NCBI GenBank assembly: GCA_037367405.1
Contig: JAZKJV010005772.1
Location: 186,001-250,000, forward strand
Reading direction: 5' to 3'
Origin: Ottelia alismoides
Lineage: Eukaryota > Streptophyta > Magnoliopsida > Alismatales > Hydrocharitaceae
DNA length: 64,000 bases
Below, piece by piece: positions 10,369-21,084 of this stretch; the first letter of the stretch is position 1, and each line of letters starts with the position of its first letter. The translations under genes were made by a program, and so were the position numbers. The notes beneath the pieces were generated by a model, which searched no databases, had not been told where the DNA came from, and was given only the letters and a program-made list of their open reading frames with translations.

Positions 10369-13300
10369 CAAAAAGAAAAACTGCATTGTCTGACCCAGGT
10401 GTTGTAGATATTTTGGATAAATTGACTGTTGAGATTCCCTTGTTAAAGGCCGTGGAATACATGCCAGCTGTGAAGAAAGGATTGAAAGAGGCATGTACTA
10501 ACAGGCGTCGCCCAGTGCAAGACAACAGACGCCGAGAGGTAGAAAAACACGTTCTGTCCATGGCCACAGTTGCAGCTATCACCAACCTCCCCCAGAAAAA
10601 GCAAGACTCAGGTGCACCTCTGATCAGTTGTGTGATCTTCGATCAGGTCTTCGAGCATACTCTTCTTGACAGTGGTTCTTCCATCAACCTTCTGCCCTCG
10701 TCCATAATGCAAGAATTCGGGCTGGGACCGCTCAAGCAGACACGAATGATCCTTCAGTTCGCTGACCGATCCGTTAAGCGGCCCCGCGGTTTGTTGGAAG
10801 ATGTGATAGTTACCGTGCAGGATATGAAATTCCCAGCTGACTTTGTAGTCCTTGATATGGACTCTCCTGCACCACTGCTCCAGACTCCTATCATCCTCGG
10901 CAGACCATTTCTCCGTACTTCAGGCGCCGTGGTTGACTACGGGTCTGGAAAGATCACCTTCAGCTCGAAGACCCAGCGAATCACCATCAACATGAACAAG
11001 GAGCAGAACGCCACAACTGATGAGAGTCAAGCAGCATCAGAAGCAGACTGTGAGTTTATTGCAGAGATCAGAGATTCAGAGTTATCATTGGACGATCCAT
11101 GGACCCGAGAAATCCTCACTCTTGAGGAGGACTTGGAAAGCACGGTCAGCATATGCTCCGATGATTTGTGGGAGACAGATTCTCAGATGCAGGCGCATCT
11201 TCTTGAGCATTCACTCCAGACCGAACATAATCAGCTCACCGCAGAACCGTTCGGTACATCACTAGGATCTCAACAGGATGTTGAGGATGGTAACAGTCTC
11301 AAAATACATTCCACCACCAGCATGGTATCAGAAGTGACCGGTAAAGGGGACAGACCGAAACCAGAACTCAAGCCACTTCCTGCAGGCCTGAAGTATGCTT
11401 TCCTTACGGGTGAAGAACACATGTATCCAGTCATCATCAGCAGCAGGCTGAATCTGGATCAAGAATCTCGACTTCTCGAGATTTTAGAAAAGAACCGCAA
11501 GGCACTTGGTTGGAGCGTATCAGACCTCCGAGGGATAAATCCAGCTCTGTGCTCACACCATATCTATCTAGAAGACGATGCCAAGCCGTCCCGCGAATTT
11601 CAGAGAAGGCTAAACCCTAACCTTCGGGACGTGGTCATGAAGGAAATCACAAAGTGGTGTGATGCAGGCTTCATTTATCCCATCTCCGATTCAAAGTGGG
11701 TAAGCCCCCTGCATGTAGTTCCCAAGAAATCCGGGCTTACTGTGGTCGCAAATGAAAAAGGAGAGGAGATTTCAACTCGGGTACCGACATCCTGGCGGGT
11801 GTGTGTTGACTACCGCCGCCTGAATGCAGCAACCAAGAAGGACCACTTCCCCTTGCCATTTATTGATCAAGTCTTGGAGAGATTAGCAGGCAAGGAGTTC
11901 TTCTGCTTCCTGGACGGGTACTCCGGGTACAACCAAGTGGCGATCGCCCCTGAGGATCAAGAGAAGACTACCTTCACTTGCCCGTTCGGCACCTACGCCT
12001 TCAAGAGGATGCCCTTTGGATTATGCAATGCACCCGCAACCTTCCAAAGATGCATGCTAGCAGTCTTCGCCGAAATGGTAGGCAGTTTTCTCGAGGTGTT
12101 CATGGATGATTTCTCCGTCTATGGTGATAGTTTCGATTCTTGCCTCGAGCACCTAGACAGAGTGCTTCAGAAATGCCGGGAAGTCAACTTAGTGCTCTCA
12201 TGGGAAAAGAGCCACTTTATGGTCACAGAGGGTATTGTGTTGGGCCATGTCGTTTCCAAACGTGGCATGGAAGTCGACCCAGCCAAGGTGGATGTCATTT
12301 CAAACCTGCAGCCACCTCAGTCAGTAAAGAATGTGAGGTCATTCTTGGGGCATGTGGGATTCTACAGACGATTTATCAAGGACTTCAGCCGCATTGCCCG
12401 ACCTCTGACAGAACTTTTGTGCAAGGAGAAAGAATTTATTGTTGATCAGCCAGTCCTCCTTGCCTTCAATCAATTGAAGGAGCTTATCACTCAGGCTCCA
12501 ATCTTACAGCCTCCAGACTGGACTCTTCCATTTGAAATAATGACCGATGCGTCCGATTTTGCCGTCGGAGTTGTTCTAGGGCAGAGGAGAGATAAGGCAC
12601 CCTATGCCATTCACTATGCCAGCAGAACATTAGATGAAGCTCAAAGAAATTATACAGTAACAGAGAAAGAACTGCTGGCTGTGGTTTTCGCCTTAGAGAA
12701 GTTCAGATCCTATTTGTTGGGGTCAAAGGTCACAATTTTCACCGACCACTCTGCTATTCGGTACCTACAGCAGAAGAAGGATGCCAAGCCCAGACTGATT
12801 CGTTGGATCCTTCTCCTCCAGGAATTCGATCTGGAAATTAAGGACAAACCTGGAGTTCAGAACGTGGTAGCAGATCACCTCTCCAGAATAGAGCAGCATG
12901 ACTCTCCTTTGAGCAACGCACCTATCACAGAGACCTTCCCTGACGAAGCTATCTTAGCCGTGGATGCTCTCCCTTGGTATGCTGACATTGTAAATTACCT
13001 CGCCTCTGGGGTAATACCTTCGGATTGGACGAAGAATCAGAAGAACAAATTCATGTCGACCATCCGCTTTTACCAGTGGGAAGATCCACTTCTATTCAAG
13101 GAAGGAGCAGATTGTATTTGGCGCAGGTGCATTCCTCAGACGGAGCAATCTAGTGTCCTCGAGCATTGTCATTCGCTCGAATCTGGTGGGCACCATTCTG
13201 GAGATCGTACGGCAGCGAAAGTATTGCAGTGTGGCCTCTGGTGGCCCACTTTATTTAAGGATGCGGCAGAATTTGTTAAAAGATGTCTTGATTGTCAGCG

Positions 13301-14333
13301 ACTGAAAGGAACACTCACTACCAAAGACTCAATGCCTCTGAAAATCATTCAGATAGCAGATGTTTTCGATGCATGGGGCATTGACTTCATGGGACCTTTC
13401 CCTAACAGTCAAGGTTTTGAGCACATCCTTCTTGCCGTAGATTACGTGAGTCGTTGGGTTGAAGCTATCCCCGCCCGAGCCGCCGACAGCAAAACAGTTT
13501 GCCAGTTTCTGAAGAAGAACATCATTTCGCGGTTTGGGATACCGAAGATTCTCATATCCGACGGGGGTAGTCATTTCATCAACAAAGAGATCAAGAAGTT
13601 AACGAAGGAGTACGGCATCGATCACCGCGTCGCATCTCCTTATCATCCGCAGACCAATGGCATGGCGGAGTTATCCAATAGAGAAATCAAGACCATATTG
13701 CAGAAACTTGTTAGGCCAAACAGAAAAGACTGGTCTCAACTCCTGGACTCAGCTCTTTGGGCTTACCGTACGGCCTACAAGTCTCCCTTGGGCATGTCGC
13801 CCTACCGTCTTGTATATGGAAAACCATGCCATCTGCCCGTGGAATTAATTCACAAATCCCTTTGGGCAATTAGTAATTGTAATTTGGACTCACGAAAAGG
13901 TGGTCAGAAGAGAAAGGACGATCTGAACAGGCTCTTGGAATTCCGAGACTGCGCATACGATAACACCTTGATGTACAAGGAGAAGGTGAAACGCTGGCAT
14001 GACCGGCACATCAGACGAAAGACCTTCGATGTTGGGCAGAAAGTGTGGTTGTTTGATGCAAAGTTGCGGATATTCCCAGGTAAATTAAAAAGTAAGTGGA
14101 CAGGGCCATTTCGAGTATGTGAAGTGCGTGACAACGGAAGCCTTGCTATATCAGAATTGTCCCCTGACGCACAGCCCTTCGTCGTCAACGGCCAACTACT
14201 GAAGCCTTACTTGGAACCAGATTCATTCTTGGTCGTTGTTGACTCTATTCAGTTAGTGCACCCCGAGGATATCTCTACACCTCTTGCAGCACCAAAAGAT
14301 TCAGACAATGTACTCCAACCATTATTGCTCTGA
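10365..14333 (+). CDS. pol: Pol polyprotein of element A: protease, RT, RNase H, integrase
   Basis: This is a single intact frame of 1322 codons. The aspartic protease has DSGSSINLLP with its Asp at residue 102, and ILGRPFL near residue 177. Reverse transcriptase follows, with its catalytic pair in FMDDF at residues 581-582. RNase H begins at TDASDF (Asp 728). The integrase has an HHCC zinc region (residues about 930-990, ending CLDCQ) and a DDE core with Asp 1007, Asp 1066 and Glu 1102, giving the D-x35-E spacing. The polyprotein would copy the element's RNA in cytoplasmic particles and integrate the cDNA in the nucleus. All motifs used for catalysis look intact, in contrast to gag. The frame is -1 relative to the gag C-terminus, so expression would need frameshifting or reinitiation at the overlapping ATGA. 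It ends at TGA 14331-14333. Confidence 0.95.
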   Translation: MTKRKTALSDPGVVDILDKLTVEIPLLKAVEYMPAVKKGLKEACTNRRRPVQDNRRREVEKHVLSMATVAAITNLPQKKQDSGAPLISCVIFDQVFEHTLLDSGSSINLLPSSIMQEFGLGPLKQTRMILQFADRSVKRPRGLLEDVIVTVQDMKFPADFVVLDMDSPAPLLQTPIILGRPFLRTSGAVVDYGSGKITFSSKTQRITINMNKEQNATTDESQAASEADCEFIAEIRDSELSLDDPWTREILTLEEDLESTVSICSDDLWETDSQMQAHLLEHSLQTEHNQLTAEPFGTSLGSQQDVEDGNSLKIHSTTSMVSEVTGKGDRPKPELKPLPAGLKYAFLTGEEHMYPVIISSRLNLDQESRLLEILEKNRKALGWSVSDLRGINPALCSHHIYLEDDAKPSREFQRRLNPNLRDVVMKEITKWCDAGFIYPISDSKWVSPLHVVPKKSGLTVVANEKGEEISTRVPTSWRVCVDYRRLNAATKKDHFPLPFIDQVLERLAGKEFFCFLDGYSGYNQVAIAPEDQEKTTFTCPFGTYAFKRMPFGLCNAPATFQRCMLAVFAEMVGSFLEVFMDDFSVYGDSFDSCLEHLDRVLQKCREVNLVLSWEKSHFMVTEGIVLGHVVSKRGMEVDPAKVDVISNLQPPQSVKNVRSFLGHVGFYRRFIKDFSRIARPLTELLCKEKEFIVDQPVLLAFNQLKELITQAPILQPPDWTLPFEIMTDASDFAVGVVLGQRRDKAPYAIHYASRTLDEAQRNYTVTEKELLAVVFALEKFRSYLLGSKVTIFTDHSAIRYLQQKKDAKPRLIRWILLLQEFDLEIKDKPGVQNVVADHLSRIEQHDSPLSNAPITETFPDEAILAVDALPWYADIVNYLASGVIPSDWTKNQKNKFMSTIRFYQWEDPLLFKEGADCIWRRCIPQTEQSSVLEHCHSLESGGHHSGDRTAAKVLQCGLWWPTLFKDAAEFVKRCLDCQRLKGTLTTKDSMPLKIIQIADVFDAWGIDFMGPFPNSQGFEHILLAVDYVSRWVEAIPARAADSKTVCQFLKKNIISRFGIPKILISDGGSHFINKEIKKLTKEYGIDHRVASPYHPQTNGMAELSNREIKTILQKLVRPNRKDWSQLLDSALWAYRTAYKSPLGMSPYRLVYGKPCHLPVELIHKSLWAISNCNLDSRKGGQKRKDDLNRLLEFRDCAYDNTLMYKEKVKRWHDRHIRRKTFDVGQKVWLFDAKLRIFPGKLKSKWTGPFRVCEVRDNGSLAISELSPDAQPFVVNGQLLKPYLEPDSFLVVVDSIQLVHPEDISTPLAAPKDSDNVLQPLLL

Positions 14334-17087
14334 TTTTCTTCTTTTCTTCTTTTCTTCTTTTTCTTATCTATTTTCTTCTTCTATCTAAAAGGTGCCGCCT
14401 TTGTAGACAGTTTTCTCTACTTAGGACGTACTTGGTCCTAAGTATAGGGGGATGTGCACCTAGGGTTTCTCATTTCTGTTCGACCCTCTCCATTGTCTCC
14501 TCTTCTTGTCTATACTTAGGAGTATCTTACCCTAAGTATAGGGGGAGACAATCTGAGTACGATCAGTGTATTCTCACCCTTGACCCTCCCCGCTTTTTGT
14601 ACACCTGCTATACCTCGGATTATTTGATCCTTAATATAGGGGGGACGGTCAACTTCTAATTCATTCATTTCATTCGTATTTATTCTTTAGATCTGCCTAT
14701 ACGCAGTACGAGTTATGTCTTTGCTTTTCCTTCCGATCTATGAGGACATAGCTCAAGCTAAGTATAGGGGGGTCGTATATACTGTGTATATACTAAAAGC
14801 CATAACTCATACTGAAAAATAAAATATCACTACAACAACAAAATAAAATGTAAAAAGTAGCTTTATAATAATGAAAGATGATTGTGAGTTCCTCAGACTC
14901 ATTGTAATTATACTGACTAGTAAGTCAGAAAAGTGTTCTACGAAACTTTCTCCTTTGAAAGATCTTGTGGAATTTGTTTGAAAATAGCGTGAACAAGTAT
15001 TCAACGATTGAAAAGATTAGTTTGTGTGTAAAACCTATTTCCTTTGAGTGAAAGCAAAATATGTGAAAAATAGTGTGCAAACGATTGTGAAAAGTTGATT
15101 GTCAAAAAACTGTTTTGAAAAATCTATCGGGGTGGTGTAAAACATTTGTAAAAGTGTTTTCAAATGCGTGTACATATTGCAAAATTATTTTGGACTAGAG
15201 TTTTCAAAAACCCTTGTGAAAATGATTCTCGAAGTAAGTCTGAGGAATCCACACAAAAATCTTTCATTTGTAAATAAGGAATAAGCCAAATAAAGTTTAT
15301 AAGAACAGAACCATACTATACGTCAAAGACAATTTTTCTTCTTTTGTACCTACTGATTAATAAATCAGATACCTATACAGTATGATTTGAAAAATAGTGT
15401 GACCAGTTTTGGAAAAGTTGATGTGAAATGATTTCAAATGCGTGAAACGGTGTTGATTGCAAAATTTTTCCTTGTGTGAAAGAAAGGATTTGAAAAACCT
15501 ATGTGCAAATGTTTTGAAAAATGCTTGTTAAAAGTATTGTGAAAATTGTATATATCTACATATAGTGTGAAAAATCTTTGCAAAAATAGTTTTCAAATGT
15601 GTGTACAGGATTGCAAAAATTATCATGTACTATAGCTTGCAAAAATATTTTCAAAAAGCTATTAATAACACCATTGCAGATACTAGTAAATCAGAAACAC
15701 GATACATACAATTCTTCCTATACATACCCAAATAAACTATTTCATTCATACCTGTAAAGTCGCTAAAAATTTCCTAAATTGTGAAAACAAAGCAGCACGC
15801 CTGTGTAAATAAATGTACATACTCTTTAAACATTTTCAGTTCGTACTACCTGTGCAGAGATTCTTTTTGTAAAAACATTCTTTGATCCTTCCAAATTTGT
15901 GTGAAAAATTGCATCATTCATTGCACATAGCATAAGCATACCATTCATATTCTTTTTGAGTGAAGCTTGATGATTGAATCAGTCTAAGAAAATCTCAAAT
16001 TAGAGCTCGGTTAGACCTTACCGCACCAAATTGCACTGGAACCTTATGGGAACTAGGTTTAAGGTACTTCAGGTCTATTCAGACTTAATTCTTTGAGAAA
16101 TCAAGGCTGGGTTCAAGTCACCTCAGTGGACTAACTAGAACTTTTCGAGACACACGTATGACTCTTGCCGACCGTGATCTAACTTGGACACCTGCACCTT
16201 TCACTTGGCTCAACCCAGTTGGAGTGGTGAGGGGGTTGGATTTGCCAGTCTGAGACGCACACGGGTGGAAACATTCGTCCTCGTCTAGGGAGGGAAGTGC
16301 ACCCCAACCAGATTCAATAAGCAATGAGGTCTAAAGACAGGAGATTGTGGGTTGCGATAAAGCTTCAAAAGAGGGATAGTCTACTGGCTCAAGAGGAAAA
16401 ACTCCTTATGTAAATGCTGCTGTGAATAGTATGTTGAAAAAAAAAATGAATGATGATGATGATGAGCAGGCCTGTACAAAAATAAAACGCCTGCAAAGTA
16501 TGTACAAAGCCAATAAGCAAGCTTGAGCTCCAAAGACAAACATGTAAACCTGCAGCTGGATGACTTGACTACACTGGTCTTGCATCCCAGGATAGGTAGC
16601 TACACTGGCTACCGTCCATTCTTCTCTTCACCCCCTCCTCTTGAGCTGGTTGCCACTTGAACTTAGAAGGAAATACCCTGCTCCTCGAGGAAAGAGCTGT
16701 TGGATAGGGGAATCATTGGGTTGTCATTCTGGAGAAGTCAGTTCCTTTATCATTTCAGTTGGGGGGAGCCACTCACACTTACACCGTACAAGTCAGCTTC
16801 ATAGTTATAAGAGTTTGCGTATGATGTAGACTAGTTCTGACCCGGCTATTGAGGTGGGTTGAACCGAGTTCTGTGATTACCGAAGGCTGTTGTACTTTAG
16901 AGCTGGTTCCCAACTAGGTTCCACACACCTTCACACCCAAGGTCTAACAGGAGCTCCAAATTCAGATTTTGTAAGGACATGCTTGGCACTGAAAGCACCC
17001 CAATTCACTCTATCTTTCTTGCATTTTCCTTTTTCTTTTCTTTATTCATTTTGCGCTTATTGCATAAGTGTTTGCTAGGGACTAGCA
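14334..17087 (+). other. 3' non-coding region of element A
   Basis: There are 2.75 kb between pol and the polypurine tract without a credible gene. Many Athila elements carry an envelope-like ORF here; none is present. The first 440 bp hold four polypurine-tract-like motifs. About 14800-15900 is low-complexity DNA rich in GTGAAAA and TTTGAAAA words. From about 15960 to 17080 the sequence aligns recognisably with the corresponding region of B (25730-26870), so it is conserved between subfamilies despite lacking a frame. Confidence 0.7.
14438..14772 (+). repeat. Four polypurine-tract-like repeats 3' of pol (element A)
   Basis: Copies of CTAAGTATAGGGGG or a close variant lie at 14438-14451, 14532-14545, 14630-14644 and 14758-14772. 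The element's own polypurine tract just before the 3' LTR has the same core (AAGTATAGGGGGG). Element B has a matching set of four at similar spacing. Confidence 0.75.
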
Positions 17088-17105
17088 AAGGCAAGTATAG
17101 GGGGG
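17088..17105 (+). other. Polypurine tract of element A
   Basis: AAAGGCAAGTATAGGGGG directly precedes the 3' LTR. Plus-strand DNA synthesis is expected to be primed here. Confidence 0.85.
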
Positions 17106-20100
17106 TGGTGAATCTCCATTTCATCACCTTTATTCTATCATTTTGGCCTCAAAAACCCCAGCAAATGCATGTAAACAACATTAATTTGTACTTAATAGCA
17201 TTCATTATTCATTGTATTAATTGTACATTAAATAAAGTTTTTAATGCCAAAATTATAGAATAAAGAGAGAAAAGAAAAAGGAATAAAATATTGTAAATAT
17301 TTTATGACCCTAACCCTGAGACCAAGGCCAGCATGGTATTGGTCGACAAGGAATAAAGTAGGAGGAGATAAGGGCTGATATACAATAAATACCTCATTCA
17401 TCCCTTTATGCATTTTTGACACCTATTTTATGCATAATTATTTATTCATCAAATAAAGAAACTTTGTTCATAAAAATTGTAGATAATAATGTAAATAAAA
17501 ATACAAAATTGAGTTTGTGTAAAAATAATACCCAGTGAACATTTTATACACATAATAAAAAGCCAAAATCTCAACTTCACAGACCCACATCTTGCAAATA
17601 AAAACTCCAAATCACCCAAACTCACCTTTAATTATATATAGCATTTCATGAACTATTTTATAAAAATAGTTTCATGATTTTTAGAGTCCATCTGTGGAAG
17701 TTAGGTTTTTGACCCTCATTGTATATAGTACCCGATTAAAATATTCATTTTACTCAATAGTTATTATTCTTACAAATTCATATTTTTAGAATCTTGTAAA
17801 TAATGTATATAATACTTATACATATTGATATTAACAGAAAACCAAAAAAATAATTTGTAAAATAAAATAAGTCTATGTACCACATAGACAAAATACCTAT
17901 ACCACTTATATGTAAAAGGGGATTTTATTCCTTTATTCTTTATTCATCCACATTTTTTTTATAATGTTGTAAATATTACATAAAACATATTAAAAATACA
18001 AATCTAAAAGAAAAATAAAGAAAATTCACTAAATAAATAAGATGTATATAATCTATAGGTAAAATACCTATAAGTATACTTACTTATACATATACATATT
18101 TATTTGAAAATGTAAATGAATACATAAAAATCAAACAAAAATACCCTTATACTCATAAAAATAATTTATAAATTCATAAAATAAGAAAATAAAATAATAA
18201 AATAAAATAAACAAATTAAAAATAAAATACACAAAAACACATGTAAATACATACATATACACATTATTTTAATAAAACCATAATAAAATAATCTAAAAAA
18301 ATAAATAAAAATCATAAATAAATACTACATGAAATAATACACATTTTTTATTTTAGACGAAAAAAATAATAAAATCATTTACTATGCCAAATAATTCAAT
18401 TTCGCGAAATATTCCCTATTCTGTCTTGTAGCGGGCTGAGGTGGACCAACCCAGTCCCTCCGCGAGTTGACCCCGGTCAACTGGACCTCCAGGCGTCTGA
18501 CTTCACGCAACCTGTCTTTTCCCCGATTTCCGCCATTTTTCCCGCCTGGATCAGTGAACTATCGCACTCGCTTCCTTCACAAGATTTGTCCTCTGATCAT
18601 CCATGATGCCCGCCAAGATCATAGATCAACTAGATACTTGTTGGATCGATCAATAATCGCCGGTCAATAAGGCTACTCGCCAATGTTTATAAATAAAAAG
18701 CTCCGGCGTCCGCCCTGCTCCCTGGAGGCCCCCAGGTATAAGAGCTGTCCTTTTAATGCATTCTTAGGTAGTTTTTAATGTTAGCATTTCATTTCAGTAG
18801 TTAGTTTAGTTGTTAGTTGATCACATTAGCGTAAAAAGCAAAAATCGAAGTTCGCCGGAGCTCCGCTCCGGCGACTTCTTCATCGTGAACCTCACTGTAT
18901 CCGACCACCTCGATCATCCCATCTCGTTCCTCGTCGTCTTCTCCATCTTTCGCACCCATCAGATCAACCCAGGACCCTCGGTCTTGGTGAATCAGGGTTC
19001 CAACTCCGCCGCTCGCCGGAGCCCTTCCGCCCACCTCCATCTTGCACCGCAGCTTCATAACCCCGGGTCGAGGAGATAGCTCTCTCGCCCGCGGTTCTTC
19101 CTGTGCAGGTACCACGAGGAATCGAGCCCTTCTGGGCTTGCTTTGACCAGGAAGATGTTCCTGGGGGCCACCTTCTTCTCCGACCTCGCTCCACCGACTC
19201 AGGCCCCCAGGAGCCATGAGATCACCGTCAGACGACGCGGAGGCTTCCCAGCTACGATCAGGACGCTTCAGATGCGCAGGAGGTGCCCGGAGAAGCTCGA
19301 GCGACCCGATCGAAGCTCGCCGAGGGCGAGTTCATTCCCAGTTCTTCCTGGTGCCCTCTGCACCGTTGGATCGAGCGGGGCGGCCCAGATTGCATGTCAG
19401 CCGTCCGATGAAGAAGCACACCCACCGTCAGATCAGCCGGGATGTTCTAATCCCAGACCTTCATCACCGAAACGAAGTCCGCCGTCCGATGATCGCCACG
19501 TGTATAAGTGGCGCTTCCAGCACCGCAGGATGCAAGGCCTTATTTAAGGGGTAAATTTCATATCTCGCCCCTTACTTTTTGTATTTAGGGTTTGCTCCCA
19601 AAAATAAAGTATTACGTTGTAAATAAGTCGTAAAAATTGCAGTGAACCCCCCTGATGTTTACATATTTGCATTTTGGTCCCTCCGTGCCTCACGTGCGGC
19701 AACCACGTGAGGCGCGTGACATTTTGCATCTAACCCCTGCCGGGTTCTTGTATTTATGGAATGGTCCTGAAAATAAAAGTTAAAGTGTATTTTTGTTGTA
19801 ATTTTTGCATGTATGCCCCTGCCAACTATTTTATTTGCAAAAATACCCCTGCCAGGCCATTTAATTTTTGAAGGCTTTGTCTATTTATTTTGTGCTTCAT
19901 ACTTAATCTAAAAATCTTGGGAAAATAGACTTAAGCTCCTGTTTGGTCATGCTTGAACGCCATATTTTTAGTTTTGCATTTTGTTGCCTTTTTGCATTTA
20001 TTAAAAATCAAAAACTTGGCTTTAAGTCCCTGTCTAACTCATAAAATCCCAAAAAAATATGAAAATGCCCTGAAAAATTCCAAAAAAATTATATGTAGTG

Positions 20101-21079
20101 TATTTTGTCCTATATTAGTGTCAGACCAAAAATCCCTAAAAATCTCAAAAAGAAAACCTTAAAAATTCGAAAATACCCAAAAACTTAAAAAAAAATATAA
20201 AAAATCAAAGAAAAATCAGAAAAATATAAACTCAGGCCCTACTTATGCTATATTTTATTATTGTTGTTAGAAAATAAAAGGGGAACATTTTTGAGGCTGT
20301 TAGATATTTTTAATCTCTATTTTCGTAACGGCCAGTACCTAGTCCACTGTTTGCTTTGATTTAGCTATTTTAAAATGCTAAAAATATTTGCAAAAATACC
20401 CAAAAACTATAAAAACAGTAAAAAGCCATGAAAATCCCAAAAAGATCCTTTTCCTGAATTTTTGACCTTTTTTAGTATTTTTGTGAAAATTATAACACCC
20501 CTCTTATGTACATATACCTATATCTATATATCCAAAAAAAAAAAAGAAAAAAATTTTACATATATATATATCTAGTAATATGTAATCTCTTTAATCTTGA
20601 TATGATATGAAAAAAAAAAAGAGAAAAAAATAATGTATATATATATTATATTATATCTAGATACACATATATATATATTACATGTATTATAAGCTCTATG
20701 CTTAACCTCTATGTATATATACATAATGAATTTGTATTATATAAATATATATATATATCTATATGTATACATGATACTTAAGTATTATATTTTAATAATA
20801 ATATAAAAAAAAAACCCACACAAGGATGACTGAGATTGGCATGTAGGCTATGGTATTTTGTGTTGCTCTCTGTGGTTCGACCTCTACATATTTGTGATTA
20901 TACATTTTATGGTAGAGTAAAATAAAGATTAATTCACATTTGTTTTGAGCTTGATTGTTGTATTCTTTGGATTGTGGGTTAATTGCTGATTGGCAGCGGT
21001 CTTCCATGAGTGGTCGCCTCGGCGACAATACTTCTCTTTTTTTTATGGTGACCCTCGTGGGAACTCCGGCCTGTCATCA
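17106..21079 (+). repeat. 3' LTR of element A (3974 bp)
   Basis: It starts TGGTGAATCTCC (third base G instead of A) and ends CTGTCATCA. It is collinear with the 5' LTR over its full length. By eye there are about a dozen substitutions, plus small length changes in A, T and TA runs. It carries the same TTGAC dyad (18467-18480), TATA box (about 18686) and hairpins (18852-18874, and from 19687). Confidence 0.95.
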
Positions 21080-21084
21080 CCCTA
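21080..21084. other. Target site duplication of element A, right copy
   Basis: CCCTA follows the 3' LTR and matches 2118-2122. The reading frame of the B protease continues on the far side. Confidence 0.93.

Larger units (their letters stand above)
2123..21079 (+). mobile_element. Element A: complete Athila-lineage Ty3/gypsy retrotransposon, about 19 kb
   Basis: The order is 5' LTR (2123-6101), tRNA-Asp primer site, a 2.3 kb leader, a broken gag, an intact pol, a 2.7 kb 3' non-coding region, a polypurine tract and a 3' LTR (17106-21079). A perfect 5 bp duplication, CCCTA, flanks it. Athila assignment rests on the tRNA-Asp primer site, the VTLRSGR end of Gag, and reverse transcriptase motifs such as LNAATKKDHFPLPFIDQVLE. 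The two LTRs differ by roughly a dozen substitutions and a few indels in simple A/T runs over about 3.97 kb (counted by eye), so the insertion is recent. The capsid part of gag is deleted, so A could move only with Gag supplied from elsewhere. No envelope-like ORF is present. Confidence 0.96.

Noticed and set aside
15000..15700. GTGAAAA/TTTGAAAA words as a CRISPR-like or satellite array
   Set aside because: Spacing is irregular and the units degenerate, without constant spacers; it is low-complexity retrotransposon sequence.
14334..17087. Possible envelope gene in element A
   Set aside because: The longest frames are under 100 codons and are not conserved with B; no signal peptide or membrane anchor is seen.
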